A stretch of 64,000 nt of DNA. It comes from Notospermus geniculatus. Its lineage: Eukaryota > Nemertea > Pilidiophora > Heteronemertea > Lineidae. The stretch covers positions 21,073 to 85,072 of the forward strand of contig NMRB01001741.1 in the NCBI GenBank assembly GCA_002633025.1. Direction: 5' to 3'. A program made the translations under genes and the position numbers. Under the pieces are notes generated by a model, which did no database searches, was not told where the DNA came from, and saw only the letters and a program-made list of their open reading frames with translations. Positions 50,031 to 60,734 of the stretch are shown in pieces. Each line of letters starts with the position of its first letter. Position 1 is the first letter of the stretch.

Positions 50031-52274
50031 ATGTCTCCAGTCAGCACAAAAGTGGGCAAAGATGTAAAGAAGAGAACGAAACAATCTTTAGCTTTCAATG
50101 AGGATATTTATTTATTCGAAAGGAAGGCACCACAAGCTAGAGGTAAATACATACAAAGGTTCAATACAATAGCTCAAATGATTATCAAAATAAACAAGAA
50201 ACAATGGGATAATATGTCGGTAAATTGGCCCACATCGTTTCGATAGATCAATACTGAATGTCATGGTACCTAGATTTAAGTATGAAACGAATTACTTTTT
50301 ACGATGTCACCGTTTTTTTGTGCAGTGGTCGCATATTTCCGAGTCGGTCGATTGGACGGCCGCGAGTCAATCCTAACACACAGGTGGCGTACGTCATCAC
50401 GTAGCGTTGCGCACTTGCGACGTCAGAGTTGCCTATCCCGTCAGTATACAGGTCCGTGATTTCACCCATTGTATGTACACCCGAGATGGTGTGAAATATT
50501 AAAACATTCAAGAACACAGAACGAAACATTTTTTTACCATATTTATTAAATATCACTTCTATTGGAATCTTCAGTATTTATTACCATCACAACTCTAGAC
50601 AAGTTCACATACAACATGGCAACCTGCTGGCTGTATCAGCAACTAAGCCTAGATCAGACAAGAATTACCAGCGGATATTAAAGCCGCACTGTATTGAATT
50701 CATAAACAGCTTACGTCTTCCGACGTTAGTGTAGTGTAAAATGTACTATGCTCTATGTGGATACATTAGAGCTCTGCCTGCGGTTTTTTCAATGCCGTGC
50801 TGAAAACTAAGCATTGATTTTTAAAAATATGTATCATGCAATCATTTTGGGGACCTTCATGAGGCTCTGAGACCTCTACCTGCAGTCTCCTAGCACTTTG
50901 AAAATACCGTAAAATTCAATACTGTGAGGCTTTAAGTTGCCAGAATGGATGTCCTCAATACAAAGCCAATTGTCAACGGTGTAAGGGTTAGCGACATAAT
51001 CCTTCAGGAAGGCTTAATCCAGCCCAGTAATCTCAAACCTTTTCACGTCTCCATGGTAACATGAATCAACAGTACAGTGAATTAACATAAACATCAACAT
51101 TGAGACCTATATACATGTGTCTTGCTGGACCCAAGGCAACTTCGTCATTCCATCCTTCCTTCTCATGGCCAGGGTCCATATTCATAAACATACTTAAGTC
51201 AAAGTGTGATACTTATCTTTTGTGTTGAACAATGGATAAGTGCCACACTTAGACTTAGGTAGTTTTATGAATACGGGGCCTGAACCCCAATCTCCTAAAG
51301 AGCAGCCCAGCCTCAGGATGAGGACCAAAACTGGCGTGGATCCAGAGGAGGCCCCCGGTGCATGCGCCTTCGCTTTTGCCCAACAAATCTGTAAAATCGA
51401 CTGTGAAATTTTGGAATTTTGCACAAATTTCCATGTTCCTAGCACAGGATGCCTCCACTTTTCCCAAATCCTGGGTCCACCCCTGCAGAATGACCAAGGC
51501 CAAGTATTAACTCAGACTGAGTCATTTAATACTCAATGTGGTTCTATACAATTTTTGCCTGATTTTGCTCTGACCGTTGTCTAACAAGCCTATCAACACT
51601 AATGTAATAATAGTTACACTAATACAATAAAGGTGGCGACTCGGTGGGCAACTGACTATCACAGTTCACCACGGTGAAGTTTATAAACTGGTTTTAACGG
51701 ATACTACATGTACATGAAATACATTTGTTGTTCATACAAATATTAAATGATTGAAATAAGTGACAGATTTCCCAGATAATTTGTAATTTGTAGATTGATA
51801 TGGCACAGAAACACGTGATCAATTGGTGTGAACACGTCAGTTGATCATTGATGAAAAAGAAATACCAGTTGCTTGATCCTTAGTTCAAACTGGTACTGCT
51901 TTCATTCAACACAAAAAATCCAATCTGGCAATGTAGTTCAATAAGAATGGAAGTTTCACAGACCATTTCTGATCAAAAGTAAACCTATTTTAGGTAAAAA
52001 AGCCACTGAAGTGCTAAACTACCGACCTGAAGTTATCAGGGTTCAAAGTACGCGTTCATCCACGTGGCCAACCCCAAGACGTATAAAGTATTTTCCCAGG
52101 GGAGTACCTGTTATTGCCCGCCACAAACTACGGTCAAATTTGTCATCAAGTTTTCTGGACATCCTCGATGCTCAACTGCAACATTCAAACTGTATGCCCA
52201 GAGTGAATTACCAAAACAAATCGTACATTGAATTTGACCGTCTGCAGCGGATATTAGCCAATCAAATCAGATGA
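50031..52274 (+). CDS. Two-exon gene for an unrecognised basic protein (~130 aa)
   Basis: Exon 1, 50031-50142, ends in phase 1 at AGAG|GTAAAT. Exon 2, 51994-52274, starts after TATTTTAG and enters in phase 1, ending at TGA. The joined product is Lys/Arg-rich: MSPVSTKVGKDVKKRTK, then FERKAPQARG across to KKATEVLNYRPEVIRV, and TPRRIKYFPRGVPVIARHKL and IEFDRLQRILANQIR at the C-terminus. No signal peptide or membrane segment is visible. I do not recognise the family. Support comes from matching phases, the 281-nt open second exon and protein-like composition. A pyrimidine-rich TTTTCTTCTCCC precedes the start. The frame is open upstream through the tandem repeats, so the true start is uncertain. 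The 1.85-kb intron carries a fold-back and a hAT-like MITE. Confidence 0.6.
51170..51282. mobile_element. Fold-back MITE, CATATTCATAAA family
   Basis: CAGGGTCCATATTCATAAAC and CTTAAGTC at the left pair with GACTTAGGTAGTTTTATGAA and TACGGGGCCTG at the right. The small element at 6508-6579 shares the ends and the AAGTGTGACACTTATC body. Confidence 0.6.
51331..51485 (-). mobile_element. hAT-like MITE, family copy 2 (opposite orientation)
   Basis: On the minus strand it reads CAGGGGTGGACCCAGGATTT ... CTCTGGATCCACGCCAG. Its interior (TGTGCTAGGAACATGGAAAT, AATTTCACAGTCGATTTTA) matches the 9422-9599 copy with moderate divergence. Confidence 0.6.
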
Positions 52275-53884
52275 ATGAATTTGCTGCCTATCCAAATAAA
52301 CCAGGACATGTCACCATGTATGTGTGATCATGGCCAGTCATAAACTATACACACAATAGCCATATACAATCATAATTTAAGTTGAAAATTAATTTACACA
52401 TTTGTATAAACAAATCAAAAATACTGCACATAATTGGAATCTATTTACTGGAAGACAAAACCTGCTTAAAACTGCCATTGTATAATGAATTCAAATGACG
52501 TTTGACTTCTAAATGTACATTAACCATTCACATGCACATTACATGTATTTCTCAATGAGTATAAAATTTTGACTAACTTTGCACAAGACAGCATGGAATG
52601 TCAAAAAACCCAAGCTACTCTGCTTGAAAAACTGATATACATGTACATGTACATGTACATTCACAAACATGAAGAAAAATGCACATGAATATGTACCGGT
52701 ATCATCAATGCACTCAAACTGAGGCGCGGTGAGTATGGCGACTTCGCGACCACCCCCCACATCTGTTAATTAAAGAGAATCTGTTCTGTACCATCAGCCC
52801 ATCCTCAATAATCAATTCAGCATTACCAAGCTCCCAATTTCAATGAAAGGGTTAAAAGCTATACATTAATCCTTCACATCACTGACACTGGTACCCAATC
52901 TTGATGTCGATTTCTCCTTTTTATCTTACCCTGACAGAGTTGGCTCATCTCCAACTAAAATGTCATTTACAAACCCCAACATCTGTGACCGATATGTATC
53001 GGAGAGATATGTAACATATTTCATGTAAATGCCCCTCATTTCTATTCTACATCTGATATCAACGGCTGTATCATAGAATGTTTATATGGCAATGGGAAGC
53101 CAGGCTTGGTATACACTGGATTTGCTACACTGAAAACTGTTCTCATATCGGTTGAGTATTACTGGAGCCACATGCAAAAACCTGGCATGTTCACTTACAG
53201 GAATGAGTTGTAATAATTATGAGAATCCCAATTTTATTTTTTACAGAAATCATTAAATCAATCACATTCACAACCTGGAGAGCGCAACAGCAACAAGACA
53301 AACCCAACTAGCCTGGCCCGTGTTAATGCACGATCTCCGGGAAGTAGATTTTTAAGCATTCCTAGACATACTCCAATTTCAATCTCATCAGCTCAAAGAG
53401 TATTGATTTTTGGATCTCTGCTGTAGAGTCAGCGAGCCCAGAACATCACCAGAACGGCTGCATCCATTTGTGATGCTACTCACAGCTATTTAATGATGCG
53501 TGAAGAAGATAGCTACAAGGAAAGATCGTTGAACTGCGGGGTACACGAGGTGATACTGAAGCAGGTCCATTATCTGGTGTAGGGGTACAGCAATCTACAG
53601 GACATTAATCCCAGGCTAAGGGCCTGTACCTGAAATCTCAATTTTCTCTTCTTCCTTGCCCTAATACCCACTTGGTTTAATACAATTTTGCTTCAATATC
53701 AATCTCCCTCAGCACTGTAAGTATCACCATGACAGAATCTCCAATGACCTGGACCAAAACACGGCTATGATGCCACACCTGTTAAGCCTAGGCAACGGCA
53801 GTAGGAGCCCGCACATTGGTGATGCTGCCTCAGCCATTGGTCGGCTCAGACTTCTTCTGTGAAATTTCCTCAGAAGTCACACGC
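52275..53884. other. 3' regions of two convergent genes
   Basis: No coding exon seen. A TGTACA-rich run (ACATGTACATGTACATGTACA) lies near 52630-52660. The left part should hold the 3' UTR of the 50031 gene and the right part that of the minus-strand membrane-protein gene. Confidence 0.4.
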
Positions 53885-56800
53885 TCAATCCTTGTTTGGA
53901 TTGGTCAGTGCAAGGCTTCGTTGATCGAATAGTTCATCATCGCTCGATGCCGATTGATCGTCCTGTCTGAGGGATGCGTATTTCTTCCCATGTTTCCATT
54001 TTTTATGAAACATCGGGAGATACCTTGCTTTAGACTTCAACACCTCTGAAATACAGAAAATATGGATTATGGAATTCAAATGCATAATGTTTCTTGTTTC
54101 TTAGCTGAGTCAATCCCGCTTTCAATAACCATTCATTCTGTAATTGGCCAGAAGTTTTATAAAGCCAGAGGTTCGCAAGAGCTGGCTATTCGTGGCAGCA
54201 AAGCTGGGATTGAGGTCAGGGGGTAAAGCCAGGCGCACTCCTGTCTAACCTAGAACTCACTGTTCAGTGAGTCCCACAAAATGATGCATTTCACTGGAAT
54301 CATGCCCTTGTTCAACCATTGATCAGGATACTCATCATTTCAGAAACACCCTGTATTTTGCTCTTACCCCTGATTTTGATGTGAGATGTGTGTTGTTCAT
54401 TGGGCGTTGAGTACAGCCAACCCTCCCTCCGCGTCTTCCACATCTGGGTGTAGAGCACTGCTAACACGATCGTCCCAACGAGGAGGCCTAGGCTGAGCAT
54501 CCCATAGATAGCATCCTTGGATCTGGAGTGAGAAGAATAGCATGAACTGCAGTGAATTAAGGATCTACTGTTACTTTCTGTTCAAATTCTGGAGTGCCTC
54601 AAATGTTTGACCTCCGCTGGCTCCCCTCAACCCGTTAACTGCGTAGGACGTCATACTACGTCATTACAAAATCCGGGGAACACCCGAAAACACTCGAGGA
54701 TCATTGCTTGCGTCAGACATATAGTACGCCTTGCAAGGAAATGGCGCTTCACAGTGCGTAGGACGTTATATCACGTCTGGAACCTTGTGTGTCAAATACT
54801 TTTTTTGGCATTTTTTTAAGAAAGAAAAATTAGAAGTAAAAAATGTACAAAGTTAATGGGTTAATTCTCCAGGCACTCTGGTTTCCTCCTGCTGCTGTAC
54901 CTTATTGCCTTTTAGATGCGACTACCGTAACTAGAGAGCCAATAATGCCGTATTTGGCACTCAGCTGCAAGTCGGATACCACTTCAGAAATGCTTCAGGT
55001 TCCCAATACATGAAAACTACTTCTTTCAAGCCTTTAACAGGGAAAGCTCCCACATTTTTGAGTGAAGATAATAGCTACTCGTGCAAAATGCAGAATGAGC
55101 TATATGAAAGCACACTACCCTGTTGGGTTGAGTTCATGGAGCCATGGTGGTGTAGTGGTTCGGGCCTCCGACTAGCAGTCAGAGGGTCCCGGGTTCGAAT
55201 CCCACTGGGCGTGAGACTTTGGGCAAGTCTCTTTGCCTCACTGGCCTCTCTCCACCCAGGTGTATAAATAGGAACCGGTCGGAAATGCTCGGACTGCAGC
55301 GCTGAATGAGCACCTCATCTGAGTTCTACTGAAAGGTTTCAGGATAGACTGGGGTTAAAGTGTAAAGTCGGATGAGAACCTCTACCGTTGTTGGTATCAG
55401 ACTATAAACCCAAACTTTAACTTTTTCTTACATATACTTTTGACTAACTCTGAAGGAGTACATCAATATACATAGTCGACATGTTAGGGATGGGTTTTTA
55501 ATTTCCTGTAGACAAATGACTCAAGCATAGATTCAATTACTCGGTATGCATCCCATGAAGTAGCACAACTTCTCCTTAGATCCACCAGTGTTATATCTAG
55601 GATTTCAGAAGGGCATGGTGCAAACTTTGCGAAAAGGGCACTTCAACCTAGAAAAGGGCACTTTTCATTCGCGACATTTCTTCAAACGGAATTTGAAAAG
55701 CTAAAAAGTTAAAAAGGTCTCTATAACTCCAGTCAACAGCCAATTTAAGCCAGTTTCTAAGGTGATATGACCAAAAGGGACAATGGCAAAGGGTCTGGGG
55801 GTACTAAAAACCTAAAAAAAAAAAAAAAAAAAAATTTTTTTTTTTTTTAGGGGCATGGCGCCCTAGGGGGTTAAAAAAGGGCACAGTGGCGCCCCCTTTT
55901 GGCGGCATGGCGCGGCGCCACTCTAAAATGGCCTAGATATAACACTGTCCACACAGTGATGGCACTGGGGAGTAATCAGCCTAATGATTGATTTCAGCAC
56001 ACCCTTCCCACGACATAATACTCCCTTGGTATTAATGAGACAAGTTACCGCCAGTCTTAATTAACGAAGAGATTAGTTTTGTCCAGTATGGACAATAAAT
56101 CAGCAAGATACAGTGGAAATGTTGATTTTGTACCGGCAACAGTACTGTGCACAACATTGTATAGAAAGTTGAATGCCAAATACAGCATTTCGCACTGACA
56201 ACGGGCCGTATTCTAACCTTGAAGGCCAATTCAAAATTTGCGTTTTGTGCTTTGTGTTTGTCCGTTTCCAACACATGTAGGCCTATGTGAGTGCGTGGAA
56301 GAAAAAGTAATTTGTTGGTAGCCTACCACACATAAACATAGGGAACGCACAAGTGCAAAATGGAGAAGTATGAATCTAGCTTTACTCTAAGGTTTACCTT
56401 TAGCTATTGTTTGCAGGGCAGAATACAAAAGCTTAAAGATAATGTGTCACGGGTTTTTTCGCGGGCCACGAAAATCATTGTTTATTTACATTTTGTTTGT
56501 TTATCTCCAGTCTTTCTTTGTCTTATGAGTAATTTGTTGGTGGCATGCCCCTCCAGAAATTGATTTGATATCGAAACTATTCAATTTGGTGGGTTGGCAA
56601 GTCCCAAAAGTTCAAAATAACATAATGTAAACATCCATGTTTACAAACATTGAATGTAAACAATGAAGTCGTGATACATTATCTTTAAGGTGGACCTTAG
56701 AGTTAAGGAGGCTTCTAGAATACGGGCCAACATTTGACGAATCAATGTATCGGGTGCAGTTGAGGCAACTGGACTGCCGGAGAAAACATGCACTGTCAGT

Positions 56801-57694
56801 GGGCTGCCCTCTTTCACATGGCGAGCGAGTACAAAATGGGATTGAACCTGGGAACTGCGCGTCAAAAATCATCTGCACCTAAAAGAGTTAAGCTAATGTA
56901 GTCGAATGCACTTCAAAATTATTAAACCCATTGCTGATCCTGAAGTGTTTTGTGTGCAGAGCAGTCACATTTAATTGGTCTGTTTACTCTAAATTAGGTT
57001 TCTGTTTGCTTATAACACAGACTATGACAGATGCCAAGTGGTAGCATTCTTCCCGAGTGTGACTTGTGCGTGTGGATCGGCTAGATTGGTCTGATATCAG
57101 GCGAGGTTGGTCCTGAGAATATCACTATCAGGCTGGATGTTCTCAGATCTTATTTCTCTCCTCCTGTATGTCAAGGGGGGAGGCTTTCTGACCCATGACA
57201 AGAATCCTGCTCAGAGTAGGCTCAACGAATGACTTCATCTCCTGTATATCTTAAAGTTTAATTCTGACTTGATACAACCAAGGATAGCTGCATCTTGGCA
57301 AAATTGACATGTCTATCAAGTATAATGTCTCCCCTGAGAAGTGTGGAGGTGGGTGTGTGGGTTGTGAGCACGTCCTATGATGAAATAAGATAACGAAAAA
57401 CTTTCTAATTTAGAATTAATCCAATTGGCCTGATTGATGGCTTCTAAACTGGAGATACACCTTCTTTACGATACATGTTGGAGAGAAAAATAATCATGTT
57501 CTCTTCTGTATATGTATCCCACCACATATACATGTAGTTCAAATATGATTCTATTGTGATTTAGGTCCTAAATGGTTATGTGGATACTCACATTCCCTTA
57601 GGCCGAACACCGGCTACCTCCACGGTAAGATTCAATCCTGAATCTGTGTCATTAGTAGTCCCATTTGACACAGTGTGAAACACAAAGTTTGGGA
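53885..57694 (-). CDS. Unrecognised single-pass membrane protein, C-terminal exons
   Basis: Three exons join in phase (gene order): 57592-57694, 54368-54522, 53885-54045 (TGA). The first encodes a segment with N-glycosylation sequons (SNGTTN, LNLTVEV). The second has one clear membrane span, YGMLSLGLLVGTIVLAVLY, followed by positive residues WKTRREGW, so the C-terminus should be cytosolic. The tail is basic (KSKARYLPMFHKKWKHGKK), then acidic/Ser-rich (SASSDDELFDQRS). I do not recognise the family. The 57592 exon may begin at an acceptor (CATCACAG at 57695) in phase 1, or transcription may start nearby: TATAAA lies about 40 nt upstream of an in-frame ATG (57716), giving a short form of about 145 aa. 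Confidence 0.65.
55142..55432 (+). repeat. tRNA-derived SINE, best-preserved copy
   Basis: The head reads GGTGGTGTAGTGGTTCGGGC (A box), has an anticodon-stem-like CTCCGACTAGCAGTCAGAGG, then GGGTTCGAATCCC (B box at 55190-55203). The tRNA-unrelated tail with GTGAGACTTTGGGCAAGTCT and CTCCACCCAGG is shared with 37326-37500. It lies in an intron of the minus-strand membrane-protein gene. Confidence 0.75.
55586..55947. mobile_element. TIR element with CAGTGTTATATCTAGG ends
   Basis: Perfect 16-bp inverted ends, CAGTGTTATATCTAGG and CCTAGATATAACACTG, enclose 362 bp, and TCCAC flanks both sides (55581-55585, 55948-55952) as a possible 5-bp target duplication. The centre has a run of about 22 A followed directly by about 14 T. 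Near the right end are GGCGCC/GGCGCGGCGCC palindromes. No ORF, so non-autonomous. Confidence 0.8.
56203..56728. mobile_element. ~520-bp fold-back element
   Basis: Left GGGCCGTATTCTAACCTTGA pairs loosely with right TTAAGGAGGCTTCTAGAATACGGGCC. Internal arms also pair, for example TTAAAGATAATGTGTCACG near 56430 with CGTGATACATTATCTTTAA near 56671. Ends resemble those of 21658-21728. Confidence 0.6.
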
Positions 57695-58314
57695 CTGTGA
57701 TGACAGGATCCGCCATGGTTAGACGCATATCGCGGTGTGCAGATGGGGAAATTTATACGGCCCGACAGACCAGATGCTCACCCTTCCCAATCATCATATT
57801 CATGTGTGCAGGTATCTTCCTAATGTACATCCCATAGTTTTTAATTATTCACCAGTTGTTACCCACATGTTAGCCATAAGTTCAATCAATGAACAGGTTT
57901 GTTATGCGTGCATGATTGTGGACACCTGCACATCATCACGTATGATTATCAATTGTCTTAGTCCCAATCACTTTTTTATGGCACACCAGACCTTTTTACA
58001 GGGTGCAGGTGCATTCCGGATCAAGACTAGATTGAGGAGGGTTCTCGGTTATTTTTCCCCATGTAAAAGTGAAACAACTGACCTCCACCTTCCTCTGGCC
58101 AGTTCAGTTTGCCGCGAGAGTCTCGGGAAGGTGGAGGTACATGTAGGTGCAGGCTGGTTATTCTCTCGTGTAAAAGTGAACCGACCTCCATCGGGCTCTT
58201 GCGGGATTGCGCACGCTACCATGTACTTGCTGTTAAAGTTACCTTTGAAGAACTTGAGAGTATTCTCACGCAAGTTGGGACTCGATGACCAATTCCCCAT
58301 TGTTGGCTACTTAC

Positions 58315-58349
58315 ACCAAGACCGATGATACAAATGACTGCCCAGTTTG
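58315..58349 (-). CDS. Possible 35-nt linking exon of the membrane-protein gene
   Basis: It has acceptor ACCATAG and donor TTGGT|GTAAGT. Entered in phase 2 it leaves in phase 1, exactly the conversion needed between the 58461 exon (phase 2 out) and the 57592-57694 exon (phase 1 in). The acceptor is pyrimidine-poor, and a shorter 23-nt version (acceptor GGGCAG) would work equally, so this is tentative. Confidence 0.25.
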
Positions 58350-58460
58350 CTATGGTTCGATTGCCCATACATGTAGAGAGCCAACTCCGGTGAGAAAACT
58401 CTGGAGTGGCATCTGTGGACAAAACAAAACACATCCAATGGTACCGGTAACATTTCTTAC

Positions 58461-59008
58461 CTGTCCTGCATGATGGTCCTGATAATAGCAATATTCAGGA
58501 CAAAGTTGGAATTCCTCATTCTACACTCCGTCTCATTCATATTTGATGCGTCGAAACAATCCACGATTTGTTCTGGTGTCTTTGTTGTTTCCGCCAAACT
58601 CCGAGTATCATGAGACCCGCCAGCATCCTTCGTCGGCCGAGAACCAGCATTTGTGGGGTGTGGAGCTTTTTTGACATTCTTACTCTCACGAATTGCACTG
58701 TCAGTAACTTTGGGAACCTTATCACGTGAATTTTTCTGAATATTGGATTCATCGTCAGTAGAGGTCTCTATCTCTTGAGGTGAATCAGCAACTTTTGTTT
58801 TTGCAGTGTCTCCACCAGCAACTAACCCACTTCGTTTCGAATGCTTCGGAACACCAGTAGCCTGATGTCCCTCAGAAGGCGAGGCTGATGTGGTCTGCAC
58901 ATTTGACGTCGATGCACCCCCAAATTTTGCATTCTCTCCCACCTTTACGTCACCATCAGGAGTGCCAGTTTCAACTGTATTATGCAAATCATTTGTCACA
59001 CTCTCTTT
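58461..59008 (-). CDS. Ser/Thr/Lys-rich exon, probably ectodomain of the membrane protein
   Basis: An open frame of about 180 codons ends at a good donor (GGACAG|GTAAGA) in phase 2. Composition is low-complexity and hydrophilic (TSASPSEGHQATGVPKHSKR, DKVPKVTDSAIRESKNVKK), followed by an ordered-looking end with two cysteines (IVDCFDASNMNETECRMRN, then NFVLNIAIIRTIMQ). NET is a glycosylation sequon. The 5' boundary is unclear: TTAG at 59009-59012 is a weak acceptor and repeat DNA starts at about 59017. A translation start was not found. Linkage to the membrane exons at 57592 is inferred from strand, spacing and composition. Confidence 0.45.
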
Positions 59009-59016
59009 GCTAATTT

Positions 59017-59740
59017 ATGCATTCAATGGAACATCACGGCAAATTACGACAGAAATTGCGAATGCACACCCCTGAACCTTGTCGAACTTTCTCTGAGAGA
59101 ATCTAGTAGGCCTATGGTGATAATTTGTAACACATGAAAGTTACACTTTATCGCCAGGAGATTTTTTGTAACAAACCAAAGTTACGATTTATCTCCACTC
59201 CCTGGTAAAAAGGGAAGAGGGCCTATTAAAAACGGCAATAACTCTTGAACCTTTGGAGATATCGGCAAACGGTTCAGTGGAAATATGAAGCACATTCAAC
59301 GGCAATAACTCTTGACATTTCCAAATTTCTCACTACTGCATGGAGATTCAATAGAAGAATGATATACCTACAAAATGACACCAATTGTCTCCTGTTGTCT
59401 GGATCAGAACAGCTCGGCAGATCGCCTGGAAACTTTGGTTACCTCCTGTCCTCAGCCTGGTTTCACTTAAAAACGGCAATAACTCTTGAACCTTTGGAGA
59501 TATCGGCAAACGGTTCAGTGGAAATATGGAGATGACATTGACGATGGTTCACTGCAAACTTGGTCAACTTCCTCCAAGGGGTCCGAAGAATACAGAAGGT
59601 TACAGAATCTCACCTCTGCATGGAGAGATTTTGTAACGTTTGCGGAAAACGTTACAAAATCTCTCCAAGTTTCCTTCTGCTTAGCTCAGAGGGCAGCACC
59701 TGTCCTCTTGAAGCACATTCAACGGCAACAAGATGACATT
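59017..59740. repeat. Complex repeat block, copy 1
   Basis: It contains TGCATTCAATGGAACATCAC, a TTGTAACACATGAAAGTTAC segment, GGCAATAACTCTTGAACCTT twice (59233 and 59474), and ACATTGACGATGGTTCACTG. The same modules recur in different order at 61688-62565 and 63750-64000. Confidence 0.75.
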
Positions 59741-59745
59741 GTAAG

Positions 59746-59961
59746 GGCCGATTTTATAAACGATAGCTAAGATAAACCTTGGTTTAACCATCGGCTGTTC
59801 TGAAAACCGCTGATTAATCAAAGTAAACATTTTTACTTTTAGAATGTTTGGCTATCAACGATTCATAAAATCGAAAAATTTATTTCGGTTAGCAAACAGT
59901 TTGTCAACTATGGGGTGATGAAACCCGATGGTTATCTTAGCCATCGTTTATAAAATCGGCC
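59746..59961. mobile_element. Fold-back MITE, 216 bp
   Basis: GGCCGATTTTATAAACGATA plus GCTAAGATAA pairs with TTATCTTAGCCATCGTTTAT plus AAAATCGGCC. Internal sequence is AT-rich and non-coding. Confidence 0.75.
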
Positions 59962-60043
59962 ATAAATGTCGTATGGTTCCCGATGTACAGGTTCATCTAC
60001 AAGACTGGTATACACTGATAGAGATGAAGATATGATATGATAT

Positions 60044-60175
60044 ATGATGACATGACGTGACGTGACATGACATGACATGACATGACATGACATGACATGA
60101 CATGACATGATATGATATGATATATGACATGACATGACATGACATGACATGATAATGATATGATATATGACATGA
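60044..60175. repeat. (TGACA)n pentamer microsatellite
   Basis: Long runs of ATGAC/TGACA interrupted by TGATATATGA. The minus strand reads as repetitive MSCHVMSCH frames with no coding meaning. Confidence 0.95.
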
Positions 60176-60206
60176 AGTTGATCTCATGCCAATAACTCAT
60201 CCCATG

Positions 60207-60615
60207 GTTGACCTTGACCTTGACCTGGATATCTGATCATCAAGGTCATTTGTATAATCGAAATGGACATTCTCAGTAACCTAAGTATGTCTGATATCAT
60301 GCATCTAGCTCTATCACAAGCACAGGTATTTCAGATTATCAAGTTTGACCTTGACCTTGACCTCTGATTATCCAAGTCGTTGCATAATCGAAATCGGCGT
60401 CATCAATAACCTAAGTATAGGTGATATCATGCCTCTATCTCTACCACAGGCAGAGATATGTCAAATTATCAAGTTTGACCTTGACCTTGACCTCTGATCA
60501 TCGAGGTCGTGGCATAATCGAAATGGGCATCATCAATAACCTAAGTATGGGTGATATCATGCCTCTATCTCTACCACAGGCAGAGATATTTCAAATTATC
60601 AAGTTTGATATATCA
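60207..60615. repeat. Three ~130-bp satellite units rich in AGGTCA half-sites
   Basis: Each unit opens with TGACCTTGACCTTGACCT (near 60208, 60347 and 60476), followed by CTGATCATC, CATAATCGAAAT, CAATAACCTAAGTAT and GATATCATGC. TGACCT is the reverse complement of AGGTCA, the nuclear-receptor half-site. TCAAGGTCA is the extended form favoured by monomeric receptors. Confidence 0.85.
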
Positions 60616-60734
60616 AAATCTCATGATATTTCAATTACCCAGACACCCAGACACGTGAGAATTTTAGCACAGTCCAGTCTTTGGATAAGCAGGCATGAAC
60701 TAAGGCTTGTTTCATGTTGCTCAGTTGACAATGG

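Noticed and set aside
49686-50246. 186-codon ORF containing a threefold 32-residue repeat
   Set aside because: Two frames are open at once because the DNA repeat length is a multiple of three. Only the part from about 50031 has splice-phase support.
55142-55215. Possible functional tRNA gene
   Set aside because: A and B boxes are present but the head is followed by a SINE tail shared with 37326-37500, and acceptor-stem pairing is poor.
59932-60200. Minus-strand frames of repeated MSCHVMSCH
   Set aside because: Translation of the TGACA microsatellite in three frames.
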